From assembly GCF_000368565.1 (NCBI RefSeq), contig NZ_KB849543.1, positions 378,065 to 442,064 on the forward strand: a stretch of 64,000 nucleotides of DNA, given 5' to 3'. The notes below the pieces were generated by a model that had not been told where the DNA came from, searched no databases, and worked only from the letters and a program-made list of their open reading frames with translations. This stretch comes from Acinetobacter gerneri DSM 14967 = CIP 107464 = MTCC 9824 (GTDB lineage Bacteria; Pseudomonadota; Gammaproteobacteria; Pseudomonadales; Moraxellaceae). The first letter of the stretch is position 1. Each line of letters begins with the position of its first letter. Position numbers and translations under genes: made by a program. Shown here piece after piece: positions 1-8,418 of this stretch.

Positions 1-605
1 ACACTGCTGACACTGCTGACACTGCTGACACTGCTGACACTGCTGACACTGCTGACACTGCTGACACTGCTGACACTGCTGAAAAATCTAGCTTTAAAGT
101 ATGCTATCCATTTGAATACGGATCTGATAATGATGAGTACGAATACGCTCAAAATACCTATCCAGATTATGAAGGTCATCCAAATATTTCATTTTTCAGC
201 CCAGATAAAATATTTGGTAAAACATTAGAATATGAATTACTAAGAGTGAATCCTACTGCTGATTTTTTAATAACTGACTTTATGAAAAATCAAAAGCAAA
301 TTAAAAAATTAATGACCGCATATAGTGCAGATAAAAGTACTGAACAAATGCTGGCAATATTGAGTACCAGTAGGGAAAATGAAAGAATATCTAAGAGTAT
401 TCGTTCGAATACAACTTGGAATGAGAAAAGTAAAAATGAAGCTTTAATTGCTTCACGTTATCTGAATTCCGTAGGAAAAGGTGAGAATGCTTTAGAATTA
501 GCACGAATATTAGAAGAAAATTTGGAAAAAAAAGGCACAGCAGATTTTAAAGATTTTATTGTCCCTACTTACATTAAGGAGGCGATTGAATTTTTATGTC
601 AATAA
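1..605 (+). CDS. OLD-family (TOPRIM) ATP-dependent nuclease, C-terminal part only
   Basis: The reading frame is open from the first base to the stop at 603-605, so the gene starts outside the window and only about 200 C-terminal residues are visible. After a Thr-Ala-Asp repeat tract comes a segment with GKTLEYELLRVNP, which resembles the 'KTLEYDLA..N' signature in the C-terminal TOPRIM half of OLD-family nucleases. The next gene, overlapping by 10 bases, is a UvrD-like helicase. An OLD nuclease followed by a UvrD helicase is the gene pair of Gabija (GajA/GajB) and related defence systems. The ATPase domain and TOPRIM catalytic residues lie outside the window, so the Gabija assignment is inferred from gene order and this short motif. 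Confidence 0.65.
   Translation, partial: TADTADTADTADTADTADTADTADTAEKSSFKVCYPFEYGSDNDEYEYAQNTYPDYEGHPNISFFSPDKIFGKTLEYELLRVNPTADFLITDFMKNQKQIKKLMTAYSADKSTEQMLAILSTSRENERISKSIRSNTTWNEKSKNEALIASRYLNSVGKGENALELARILEENLEKKGTADFKDFIVPTYIKEAIEFLCQ
3..83 (+). repeat. In-frame 9-bp tandem repeat (Thr-Ala-Asp)
   Basis: Eight exact copies of ACTGCTGAC (3-74) are followed by one variant ending in GAA (75-83). The array continues past the left edge, so its full copy number is unknown. The unit is three codons and encodes Thr-Ala-Asp, so copy number changes lengthen or shorten an acidic linker in the nuclease without shifting frame. Confidence 0.95.
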
Positions 606-2287
606 TACAGATAGATTCAAATACAAAGTTTCAGGATATTGAACATCACTTTAAAGTTAGTGCTGGTCCTGGAGCAGGTAAGACCCATTGGTTAGTTGAG
701 CACATAAGAAATGTACTCCATTGCTCAAAACGACTTGGTAAAATACGAAAAATTGCCTGTATCACTTATACGAATATAGCGGTTGAAACTATTTTGACGA
801 GGTTGGGTACTTCAGCAACACAAGTAGATGTTTCAACAATTCATAGTTTTCTTTATCGTCATATTGTTAAACCATACGTTTTTTTGATAGCAGATGAGTA
901 TGGGCTGAATTATTCTAAACTTGATGGGCATGATGAGTTAAATCACTCGTACAGTAAAATAAATAATTGGTTAGAATTAACTGGTCAAAAATATTTTATT
1001 AGTGAGCAAAATAAATTAATACAGGCTTTAGATTCTGTTCAATGGCAATTACAGAGTGATGGCGAAATATATTTGCAACTTCCTGCTACTAAAGCTTACT
1101 TAGGTAAAATTACTCACTTATATATTAAAAAAGCTAGTTATATTGATTATAGAAGACAGCATTGGTCATCAGGGAAAATTCATCATGATGATGTTTTATT
1201 TTTTAGTTATCAATTGATTATAAAATTCCCTTATATTTTAGAGGTGATTAGAGCTAAGTTTCCATACTTTTTCATTGATGAGTTTCAAGACTGTAATCCT
1301 ATTCAGCTTGCTATAATAAAAAAAATTGCAGAGTCTGAGACTATAGTCGGAGTTATAGGTGACCCTGCACAATCTATTTATGAGTTTCAAGGGGCGGTAT
1401 ATGCCCAATTTAATTCTTTTAGATTGCCACAGATTGGTTTTTATGAAATGAATCAAAATAATAGAAGCACTTCTAAAATTATAAACTTATTAAATAGAGT
1501 TAGAGCGGATATTACCCAAATACCAGTGAGACAAATAGAATGTGATCTACCATATTTGATTGTCGGTAATCAAAATCAAACAATATATGCTATAAAAAAC
1601 AATTACGGTATTGATGATTTCTGTAGCCTTTCTCGTTTGAATATCGATTCTAATGCACTTAAAATCGAACTAGATAAAACTTCATTAGTAAATAATCTAT
1701 TTGACAGATTGGCAGAAGATAATAATCCAATAAGAAGAAAAATTTTAATATGCAGTGTTAAAGCAATTGAATTAGCCAGAGAGAAAAAATTTAAAGATTC
1801 TATTAAGGAGTTGTCAAAAGTTTTTCCTTTAAAAGAGTTTTCATTAAATATTTCTTTAGCTTATTTAGTGAATATTTTAAATGAATATAATGACTTTAAA
1901 GACAAAAGTTTAAGTGACTTTATTGAAATTTTAAGGAAGTACTCAGGATTAGAAATTCCCAAACTACGTAAAGGAAAAGCAAAAGATTTATATGATGCTC
2001 ACCTGTATAATCAACTTAGTATATGCATAAATATTCCTGATGATATGAGTTTAAATAAAACAATTCATAAGTCAAAAGGAGATGAATTTGATAATGTAGT
2101 TTTGTTCCTAAAAAGCGAAAATGATCTTGAATTTATAAAAAATCCAAATTTAATGATAAATGAAGAGCATCGTATAAATTACGTTGCTATTAGTCGTGCT
2201 AAGAACAGGCTCTTTATTTCAGTACCGTCATTAGAAGTTACAAATGAGCCTAAATTTAGTGAGCACTTTGAGATTCTTAGATGTTAA
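596..2287 (+). CDS. UvrD/Rep-like superfamily 1 helicase (Gabija GajB-like)
   Basis: 563 residues with the main SF1A helicase motifs in order: Walker A SAGPGAGKT at residues 22-30, Walker B DEFQD at about 228-232, motif III-like GDPAQSIYEFQG, a late motif with HKSKGDEFDNV, and motif VI YVAISRAKNRLF near the C-terminus. It starts at ATG 596, overlapping the upstream nuclease gene by 10 bases, which suggests translational coupling. It is somewhat longer than typical GajB (about 500 residues). Next to an OLD nuclease, its likely role is the nucleotide- or DNA-sensing helicase partner of an antiphage complex. A solitary DNA-repair helicase is less likely in this context. Confidence 0.8.
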   Translation: MSIIQIDSNTKFQDIEHHFKVSAGPGAGKTHWLVEHIRNVLHCSKRLGKIRKIACITYTNIAVETILTRLGTSATQVDVSTIHSFLYRHIVKPYVFLIADEYGLNYSKLDGHDELNHSYSKINNWLELTGQKYFISEQNKLIQALDSVQWQLQSDGEIYLQLPATKAYLGKITHLYIKKASYIDYRRQHWSSGKIHHDDVLFFSYQLIIKFPYILEVIRAKFPYFFIDEFQDCNPIQLAIIKKIAESETIVGVIGDPAQSIYEFQGAVYAQFNSFRLPQIGFYEMNQNNRSTSKIINLLNRVRADITQIPVRQIECDLPYLIVGNQNQTIYAIKNNYGIDDFCSLSRLNIDSNALKIELDKTSLVNNLFDRLAEDNNPIRRKILICSVKAIELAREKKFKDSIKELSKVFPLKEFSLNISLAYLVNILNEYNDFKDKSLSDFIEILRKYSGLEIPKLRKGKAKDLYDAHLYNQLSICINIPDDMSLNKTIHKSKGDEFDNVVLFLKSENDLEFIKNPNLMINEEHRINYVAISRAKNRLFISVPSLEVTNEPKFSEHFEILRC

Positions 2288-2313
2288 AAATATTTTTTAA
2301 TTAAACAGCTCTC

Positions 2314-2346
2314 ATTAACTATAACCATTTATTGGTTATAGTTAAT
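2314..2346. terminator. Bidirectional terminator hairpin between convergent genes
   Basis: A perfect 14-bp stem (2314-2327 with 2333-2346) closes a 5-base loop. It lies between the helicase gene (rightward) and the greB-type gene (leftward) and overlaps the last codons of the latter. There is no long T-run, so strength is uncertain. Confidence 0.65.
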
Positions 2347-2802
2347 TTGGCAGATATACCAAGTTTTCTTTCCAGTAGGTGTATTTACTTGAATTTCATC
2401 GTCTACAGACTTACCTAAACAAGCCTTTGCTATAGGTGACTGGAGAGAAATATAGTCTTTGCGACCATAAATTTCTTCATCACCAACTATACGAAATTTG
2501 ATGATTTCACCTACATCATTTTCTAATTCAACCCAAGCACCAAAATAGGCTTTACCATCTTGCTCAGGGCTATATTCAACTTTATGAGCAACTTCAAAAA
2601 GCTTAGTTAAGTATCTAATTCTACGATCAATTTCACGCAACTTTCTTTTATTATAGATGTAATCAGCGTTTTCCGACCGATCGCCGAGACTGGCTGCCCA
2701 AGACACAATTTTAGTAATTTCAGGGCGTTCTTTACGAACTAAATCATTTAACTCATCTTGTAAGCGTTGATAACCTTCAGCCGTTAATAATTTACGATTC
2801 AA
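2329..2802 (-). CDS. greB: Transcription elongation factor GreB carried by the mobile element
   Basis: 157 residues, the full GreB length: an N-terminal coiled coil with the RSENADYIYNKRKLREIDRR signature, then an FKBP-like domain with YFGAWVELEND and SPIAKACLGK. GreB binds the RNA polymerase secondary channel and stimulates cleavage of backtracked transcripts. It starts at TTG 2802, overlapping the stop of the preceding gene by four bases, so it is the fourth gene of the recombinase operon. It is only about half identical by eye to the host greB remnant at 7584-7937, so it is a diverged, imported gene and not a duplicate. The element disrupts host greB, so this copy probably supplies the lost function. 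Confidence 0.9.
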   Translation of the reverse strand: MNRKLLTAEGYQRLQDELNDLVRKERPEITKIVSWAASLGDRSENADYIYNKRKLREIDRRIRYLTKLFEVAHKVEYSPEQDGKAYFGAWVELENDVGEIIKFRIVGDEEIYGRKDYISLQSPIAKACLGKSVDDEIQVNTPTGKKTWYICQINYNQ

Positions 2803-3410
2803 GACAAATACTCCAAAGCCTTGCGTAAGGCATCCAATGTTGACACTTTAAAAACTGGCTTATTCGACTCATCTACAAGCTCACCATAATGTGTGGGCTT
2901 TAAATTCCATTTTTTTTGGAAATCTGTAGACAATAAATACTGTAATGCCCTTACTTCTTGATCAGAAAGCTTAAAAGATTCATTAGGTATCATATTCTTA
3001 TGATCATAAATATCAATCCTTTGTTTCGGGGGGATGATTTCACGGATCATTTGTTGAGCTTCTTTTAACTCAGATGCCATAATACGTACAAGCAACTGAT
3101 GTTTGGGGTTTTGAATTTCCTCAATCCACGCATTATCTGTTTGAGATGGTTTTGCAAATTTAGCCGTCTGCGATGAAGTATCTGCAAAGCATTGAATCAA
3201 TGCTCTATATTTTTCACCTGTCTTATTTCTGATGCTTTGTGCTTTAGGAACTCCTCGATTAAATCCTAAATTAGCAATCGTACTGACAGAAAAATCCAGA
3301 ATTCCACGTTCCTGTTGCTCAATACATACTTCATAGATTGCATCGAGTGACTGTTGGATTTTAAGTGATGATCCATGTTTTAATTTATTTAATAACTCTT
3401 CAGGATTCAT
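2799..3410 (-). CDS. Small third protein of a recombinase trio (GmtX-like)
   Basis: 203 residues from ATG 3410; an upstream in-frame TTG at 3422 is possible. The start lies 11 bases inside the end of the large recombinase gene, and its stop overlaps the greB start by four bases. It is probably soluble, with a predicted helical N-terminal half and no recognised catalytic motif. Position after a tyrosine recombinase and a large recombinase-like protein matches the third member (GmtX) of gamma-mobile-trio elements. That name rests on gene order and size rather than a domain I can read. Confidence 0.6.
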   Translation of the reverse strand: MNPEELLNKLKHGSSLKIQQSLDAIYEVCIEQQERGILDFSVSTIANLGFNRGVPKAQSIRNKTGEKYRALIQCFADTSSQTAKFAKPSQTDNAWIEEIQNPKHQLLVRIMASELKEAQQMIREIIPPKQRIDIYDHKNMIPNESFKLSDQEVRALQYLLSTDFQKKWNLKPTHYGELVDESNKPVFKVSTLDALRKALEYLS

Positions 3411-6168
3411 GACTTGCCTCAATCAAAGTTGGTGAATTATGTAGAATGAGTTCAATCTCTGATTTTGAAATTTGTTCAGTTTCAGAAAGTTCTATTAGTT
3501 TAAGCTTTCCATCCATAACACTTTGCACTTTATCCCAAGATTTGAGGCGACTCATCAATAATTTAAAAATTTGGTTACCTGCTGAAAGTTGCTGTTCTTT
3601 AGATAACATGAACAAAGCAGGCATAATTTCATTAAACATTGCCATTTTATCAATGAGCTGAGTCCTAGGATAAATAGCTTGATCGGCATTACAAGATTTA
3701 TAAATGACGGCATTTTCACAAACTTCTTGTAATTGCTGAAAGTGGCTAACTTCTTCCATTTCTAAAACTAACTCTGCATTTGAAGTCGTAATTAGCGATA
3801 ATGTATCTGTATTTTCTAATAATACATTGTTATTAATGAGCTTATGGCATTTCGTAATATGACTATAAGCCGATTGGATATCGCATAAAAGCATATCCAA
3901 TTTTTTAGCGGCTGTTTCATATTCTGATTCGAAATTTCTAAGTTCAGTCTCAAGCTTGGATCTGCTTGCTGCGCCTTCAAATTTTTCTTTTTTCAAATTG
4001 GCTATGTATTCTTCTTTTTCAATATTCTCTATATCTTGATTAATCTGATTGATTTTAAGTTGTAGTTTGGAACATATTTCAGATTGATCATTGGATTGGA
4101 GTAATATCTCATTGGTAATTGCCAATAAGCCTCCGATAAAGGCTGGTCCAGTAATAAAATGTCTACAACGTATACAATTCTGAGTTCCTAAATAACCTTG
4201 AGGTGTAGGAGTATAGAACGAACTGCTTTTTATTGACTCCCCACCATCCTCACACCTTGAAGCTGCAAAAGGGCAAATACCATAATCTCTAAAAATAAAA
4301 TTACCTGCAGGAACCTCATTAGATAAAGCTTGCAGTAATTCTAAATTATTGCCAACCAATTGATTTTTAACACTTTCAATTTTATTTTGCTCAATTGTTC
4401 TTTGAATAGATTCTACTTCAGATTTTAAGGCTATTTTTTCACCTTCTTCTAGTCGTGTTCTAATGTCATGGTTAGTAACTTTGCAATAATAGATCGACAT
4501 GATCACAGAACTATGTCCGACAATCTTCATCACGATTTCAATAGGCATACCCATTTCAAGTACATAAGCCGTAATGAGGCTTACACGCATGCTATGGGGC
4601 GTATATTTAGACTTATATGCACCTAGGACTGCTTTATTTCCTTCAAGTGTAGTTAAGCAAAGATTTGAGGGCTGTATATTATAAAGAGCAGCTGCTAATC
4701 TCGGGGTTAATGCATTTCCGACATTCGCCGCCTCAAAATCATTAAAGCGTCTAAAAAGAAAACAATTCAATCCTTTGGCTTTTCTTTGTACCTCATTTAA
4801 ATTTGTTCTTTGACAATCAATCCAAGCACTCGGATATGAGATAGGATTATATTTTTGTTGCCATTTTCGTAGCTTAATTATCCAATATGCTAAGTCTTCG
4901 GGTATCCACGGAATTGTGTAGCCTTGTCCATTGTTATTTGTTTTATTTGTAGTGGTAAACATACCTGTTTGACCATCAGGCATTCTTTTTATGAATGATT
5001 GTTCTTTAGTCAACCCAGAAAGTGGGGAAATATTTTTTTTCCAAATAATTTTATTTTGTTGATCTAAATCAGCAATATACTCGTCAGCTTCGCCAGAATC
5101 ATTATAGGCGATTTGCCGTCCTCTTAAAGGAACTTTGGTAAGTGCATAAGTATGAATCCAATCTGTTGGACACCATAAATATGGTTGATTATCAATGACA
5201 CGGTAAACACAATCTAAATCATGTAAATCTAATTGATCAAAGCTTACTTTTACCCAATCTGCATCGAATTTATGAAGATGATCTAAATCTTGAAAGTTTT
5301 TTGCACTGGGTGGAATAACCCATTCCTGAGCTTTTTTGACAAAATGATATTGTAAGCATGGCTTTGTCGTTTCAGAACGAATTGAACTAGATGATATATT
5401 TTGCTGATTTAGTAAAAGGGAAAATGGATTACGAGCATTATCAACACGTACAATTTCACCCGTCTCCTCATCTTCAATCGTTAAATCATTGTCAATGATG
5501 TAATCTAAGAATTCATTAACATAAACAACTAGCTTTCTCCTCATGGGTTCAGATTCTATATTTTCGAGTAAATCACGAAATGGTTTTACATCGAATTTTT
5601 CTTGAATGAGAAAGGCGTGTGGAGATTTGCTTTTATCAAATTGTTCGATATAAAGACGGACGAAACGACATAACTGAGATTCTTTAGTCCCACCACCACG
5701 AGCTTTAGTCATGAACTCTTTGATTTTAATTGCCCAAGTTATATAACTTGGTGAAATAAAATCAGGTTTAAACGGTTCGGTTTTACCTAAAAATTTGTAC
5801 CAATTTTCCCATTCATGTGGATAGACTCCTTGCGGATCAAGTGGAAAGCTAGGATCATTTAATTTTAAAATAAGACTTTTGTATTCTTTAGCATTTTTAA
5901 GATTTTTATCTTCTACTAAACTTTTTAATTCTGAATATGAAATAAAATCAATGATATCAAAAAAATCTTTATAGCTAATCCACTCATCATAAATTCTTTC
6001 AGGATGTGCAGGCAGTCCATATTCCTTGTAATTTTGTTTATATGACACAGAATTAAAAATACCAGCATTTTTACAAAATTGCTTTAATGAGTTCAAATCG
6101 GGAAAAGTCGAAAATTCTTTATTAAATCTCTTACTTTCGATTTGCCGAATTGCTTGAGGTTTTATCAT
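3400..6168 (-). CDS. Large tyrosine-recombinase-like protein of a recombinase trio (GmtZ-like)
   Basis: 922 residues from ATG 6168, which overlaps the stop of the upstream recombinase gene as ATGA; a longer in-frame extension exists but coupling favours this start. Mid-protein, TPHSMRVSL (H..R box), VGHSSVIMSIYY (histidine then tyrosine) resemble the catalytic core of tyrosine recombinases. Downstream a cysteine cluster (ICPFAASRC, then CIRCRHF) suggests a zinc site, followed by long charged, probably coiled-coil helices. Size and order fit GmtZ of gamma-mobile-trio elements. It likely works with the neighbouring recombinase in excision and integration. Confidence 0.75.
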   Translation of the reverse strand: MIKPQAIRQIESKRFNKEFSTFPDLNSLKQFCKNAGIFNSVSYKQNYKEYGLPAHPERIYDEWISYKDFFDIIDFISYSELKSLVEDKNLKNAKEYKSLILKLNDPSFPLDPQGVYPHEWENWYKFLGKTEPFKPDFISPSYITWAIKIKEFMTKARGGGTKESQLCRFVRLYIEQFDKSKSPHAFLIQEKFDVKPFRDLLENIESEPMRRKLVVYVNEFLDYIIDNDLTIEDEETGEIVRVDNARNPFSLLLNQQNISSSSIRSETTKPCLQYHFVKKAQEWVIPPSAKNFQDLDHLHKFDADWVKVSFDQLDLHDLDCVYRVIDNQPYLWCPTDWIHTYALTKVPLRGRQIAYNDSGEADEYIADLDQQNKIIWKKNISPLSGLTKEQSFIKRMPDGQTGMFTTTNKTNNNGQGYTIPWIPEDLAYWIIKLRKWQQKYNPISYPSAWIDCQRTNLNEVQRKAKGLNCFLFRRFNDFEAANVGNALTPRLAAALYNIQPSNLCLTTLEGNKAVLGAYKSKYTPHSMRVSLITAYVLEMGMPIEIVMKIVGHSSVIMSIYYCKVTNHDIRTRLEEGEKIALKSEVESIQRTIEQNKIESVKNQLVGNNLELLQALSNEVPAGNFIFRDYGICPFAASRCEDGGESIKSSSFYTPTPQGYLGTQNCIRCRHFITGPAFIGGLLAITNEILLQSNDQSEICSKLQLKINQINQDIENIEKEEYIANLKKEKFEGAASRSKLETELRNFESEYETAAKKLDMLLCDIQSAYSHITKCHKLINNNVLLENTDTLSLITTSNAELVLEMEEVSHFQQLQEVCENAVIYKSCNADQAIYPRTQLIDKMAMFNEIMPALFMLSKEQQLSAGNQIFKLLMSRLKSWDKVQSVMDGKLKLIELSETEQISKSEIELILHNSPTLIEASHES

Positions 6169-7475
6169 TGAATCTCTCTCAATTTTTCTCGTACTTCTTC
6201 TAGTGTTGGCTTGATGTAAACAAGACATGATGTTGGACTTTTATGATGCATTGCTTTTTGAATTTCGACTTGATTTAAGCCAGCCTGTCGTGCTCGAAAA
6301 CCATAAGCATGTCGATGTCCGTGCTCAGTTGTTCCATGATCTTTCTTACAAATGAGTCCAATACGTTCTACTGCACGTTTATGCAGTCGTTGGAAGTTTT
6401 TTATAGTTTCAGGTTCACCTAAACTATTTGTGAATGCAAAAGGATGAGGGTTACTTCTTAGTGGCTCTACACGTTGATATTTGAGATAGTTTGCCCAAAT
6501 TAATAAGAATTCTTTAGCTTTTTCTGGTGGATTAAATACAACCTCAAAATAACCTTGTTTAGACGTAAGTAATGGGTTTTTCCATCCAGCATATAAACGT
6601 TCGGTAAATGAATAGTTATTTCTAGGTTTGAATGATGTTTTGGATAAAAGAAATTCGCGTCTATTTTTGAAATGAGGATCTGGAGCGATACCTAATTCAG
6701 GATGATAAACACGAACAAGAGCCTCTTGAGGGCGATTTGGATTTAATGTGATATCCGAAGTGTATATATGAAAAATTTCACTTTTCCTGAGCCCTCCATA
6801 ATTCATCAACATCGTAATCGCTTGTGATTTGTAGTCGTATTGTCCATTTTTTTCAAACCCTAAGTAAATCAGCCTTTTGATTTGATCTTCAGGAAAACGG
6901 ACTGCATATTCAAAATCAATCAGCTCTTCATTGAATGAGCCAACCAAACGAACTTGTTGTTGTGATAAATCTTTTTTAGTTAAATGATTCAGAAAGACAT
7001 TTGCTTGTTTATGATAATAAGCACACCAATTTAAGCGTTCTTCATAACTGGTCGCTTTACGAAATGGATTTACTCGAATTGTTGGGTGTTCATCCTGCAA
7101 CATCAGAAAATCAGTGTAATGCGTAATATGAAATAATAGATTATTGGTATCTCTGACTGTACGTGGTCGCCAATAAAGATAAAGAGCATCAGTACGAGTA
7201 GTTGGATCAATTGTGCCTGTAATTAGCGCTTCAGTGAAAGCTTTAAGTAATTTTGTTGCATTCTCAATTTGTGGAACAGCATTTATATACTTCAATAAAA
7301 GTTTGAGTGCATAACAAGATCTTTCTTTCCACGATTCGCTTTTTGAATTAAACCAAGCCAAATAACGTAAATGAGAAATAATGACTCCTTTCTCAGTCAA
7401 GATACAAGGTAAGACCAAGGTAGTTTGAGTAGAACAATCTTTGTAATTTACATAAATTTTCTTAATGTAAGCCAT
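6165..7475 (-). CDS. Site-specific tyrosine recombinase (GmtY-like)
   Basis: 436 residues. Catalytic signature residues of the phage-integrase fold are visible: Arg230 in GGLRKSEI, the H..R box around His385-Arg388 (HGHR), histidines 410-411 and the probable nucleophile Tyr420 in SCLVYIKP. It is the first gene of a leftward operon (recombinase, large recombinase, small protein, greB) whose genes overlap by 4-11 bases. It lies at the element edge, with its start only 108 bases from the interrupted host greB, as expected for an integrase next to its recombination site. Identification as GmtY is by family type and gene order. Confidence 0.85.
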   Translation of the reverse strand: MAYIKKIYVNYKDCSTQTTLVLPCILTEKGVIISHLRYLAWFNSKSESWKERSCYALKLLLKYINAVPQIENATKLLKAFTEALITGTIDPTTRTDALYLYWRPRTVRDTNNLLFHITHYTDFLMLQDEHPTIRVNPFRKATSYEERLNWCAYYHKQANVFLNHLTKKDLSQQQVRLVGSFNEELIDFEYAVRFPEDQIKRLIYLGFEKNGQYDYKSQAITMLMNYGGLRKSEIFHIYTSDITLNPNRPQEALVRVYHPELGIAPDPHFKNRREFLLSKTSFKPRNNYSFTERLYAGWKNPLLTSKQGYFEVVFNPPEKAKEFLLIWANYLKYQRVEPLRSNPHPFAFTNSLGEPETIKNFQRLHKRAVERIGLICKKDHGTTEHGHRHAYGFRARQAGLNQVEIQKAMHHKSPTSCLVYIKPTLEEVREKLREIQ

Positions 7476-7583
7476 ATACTATTTAGTATGAAGTATGAGG
7501 TGTTTTATAATTTAAACTATCATTATTTAATCAATTGTCAATATAGAATATTAGGAATAGTATGTTTTATAGTAGGGTTATAA
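7476..7583. other. Mobile-element end and junction with host greB
   Basis: This 108-bp AT-rich stretch separates the recombinase start from the point where host greB coding resumes (7584). It must hold the operon promoter and the outer recombination site. A 5-bp inverted repeat, ATACT/AGTAT at 7476-7480 and 7485-7489, sits directly upstream of the recombinase start and could be a recombinase or repressor site. An in-frame TAA at 7581-7583 stops read-through into the greB fragment. The opposite end of the element lies left of the window, so the exact core cannot be defined. Confidence 0.55.
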
Positions 7584-7937
7584 TACCAATATAACAAGCA
7601 ACTTTTACGTAAAATTGATCGAAGAGTGCGCTATCTAGGTAAGCGTTTAGAAGAACTACGAATTGTGGATTTTTCACCTGAACAAGAAGGTAAAATTTAT
7701 TTTGGTGCTTGGGTAGAAATCGAAAATGATGAGGGCGAACAAAAAACATTACGCATCGTCGGGGTGGATGAAATCTATGATCATCATCCGCAAAATATCT
7801 CGATAGATTCGCCTATGGCACGCGCTTTACTCTCAAAACAAGTCGATGATGAGGTAGAGGTGATCACGCCTTTAGGCAAAAAACTTTGGTACATAAACAC
7901 TATTCGCTATGAAAAGCCTGAAAATTCAGCAAATTAA
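7584..7937 (+). pseudogene. greB: Host greB, 3' fragment cut off by the mobile element
   Basis: Coding similarity resumes at codon TAC 7584 with YQYNKQLLRKIDRRVRYLG and continues to a normal GreB C-terminus (FGAWVEIENDEGE, GKKLWYI) and a stop at 7935-7937. About 117 residues remain. The first 40-50 residues, including the promoter-proximal coiled coil with its acidic tip, are absent and should lie beyond the other end of the element. An ATG-like start near 7626 would make only a truncated domain, so I read this as a disrupted gene. The closest local relative is the intact element-borne greB at 2329-2802. Confidence 0.9.
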
Positions 7938-7988
7938 TCAAATTTGATTTTATTTTGAACATTTGAAGCAAAAAAGTCATAAAAGTAT

Positions 7989-8017
7989 TTGCCAAGACTC
8001 AATTTTATTTATATGAT
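7989..8017 (+). promoter_or_regulatory. Promoter of tRNA-Ser
   Basis: A -35 box TTGCCA (7989-7994) and a -10 box TATGAT (8012-8017) are separated by 17 bases. They lie about 10 bases upstream of the mature tRNA 5' end. Confidence 0.75.
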
Positions 8018-8027
8018 AGCCGCCATT

Positions 8028-8117
8028 GGAAGCGTGGCAGAGTGGTTTAATGCACCGGTCTTGAAAACCGACGAGGGTTCACGCCCTCCGTGAGTTCGAA
8101 TCTCACCGCTTCCGCCA
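8028..8117 (+). tRNA. tRNA-Ser(TGA)
   Basis: A 90-base tRNA with encoded CCA end. The acceptor stem pairs GGAAGCG with CGCTTCC, the anticodon loop CTTGAAAA carries TGA, there is a long class II variable arm (GAGGGTTCACGCCCTC), and the T loop is GTTCGAATC. The 3' end (8104-8117) is the attachment core of the island that follows; the tRNA remains complete at this end. Confidence 0.97.
8104..8117 (+). repeat. attL: 14-bp direct repeat at tRNA-Ser 3' end
   Basis: CACCGCTTCCGCCA here is repeated exactly at 50985-50998 in the same orientation. It comprises the 3' end of the tRNA gene, a classic target of P4-type integrases. Confidence 0.85.
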
Positions 8118-8130
8118 AATTTTGATTTAA

Positions 8131-8156
8131 GCCCTTGTATTTACAAGGGCTTTTTT
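8131..8156 (+). terminator. Rho-independent terminator after tRNA-Ser
   Basis: A 9-bp stem GCCCTTGTA/TACAAGGGC with a two-base centre is followed by six T residues. Confidence 0.85.
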
Positions 8157-8173
8157 CTTGCTTGTTCTTTTGT

Positions 8174-8192
8174 CCCACATTGTAACCCACAT
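8174..8192. promoter_or_regulatory. Paired CCCACAT sites near the left island end (possible integrase arm sites)
   Basis: CCCACAT occurs at 8174-8180 and 8186-8192, 12 bases apart. The same pair with the same spacing occurs at the right end (50848-50866), where it overlaps the integrase start. Function as arm-type integrase binding sites is inferred. The alternative is a remnant of a former integrase start here, since the reverse strand reads MWVTMWDK, like the real integrase N-terminus. Confidence 0.5.
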
Positions 8193-8418
8193 AAAATTTT
8201 GGATTGGAATATATCGGAATAGACTTTATTGGATAAAGATTGTAGGGAGTCTAATAAGTTTCTAACTAGAAAAGCTGAAAATAAACTGACAGACACAATA
8301 AAAAAATAGCTTGATCTGAAAAGCTCCCGTTTTTGTAGACACCTTTTAGTTAGATAATGGACTGCCACCACTTTCCTAGACAAATTTCGTCTATTCTTTT
8401 TGCATAGGAGAGAACATT

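Noticed and set aside
3..83. CRISPR or short-repeat array at the left edge
   Set aside because: The units are contiguous 9-mers without spacers and lie in frame in a coding region.
7626..7937. An independent short GreB-like gene starting near 7626
   Set aside because: Similarity to GreB continues upstream in the same frame to 7584 and then ends abruptly, so this is a truncated host gene.
8141..8383. Reverse-strand 80-residue frame after tRNA-Ser
   Set aside because: Its composition is not protein-like over most of its length. Only its last 15 codons resemble the integrase start, which I interpret as attachment-arm sequence.
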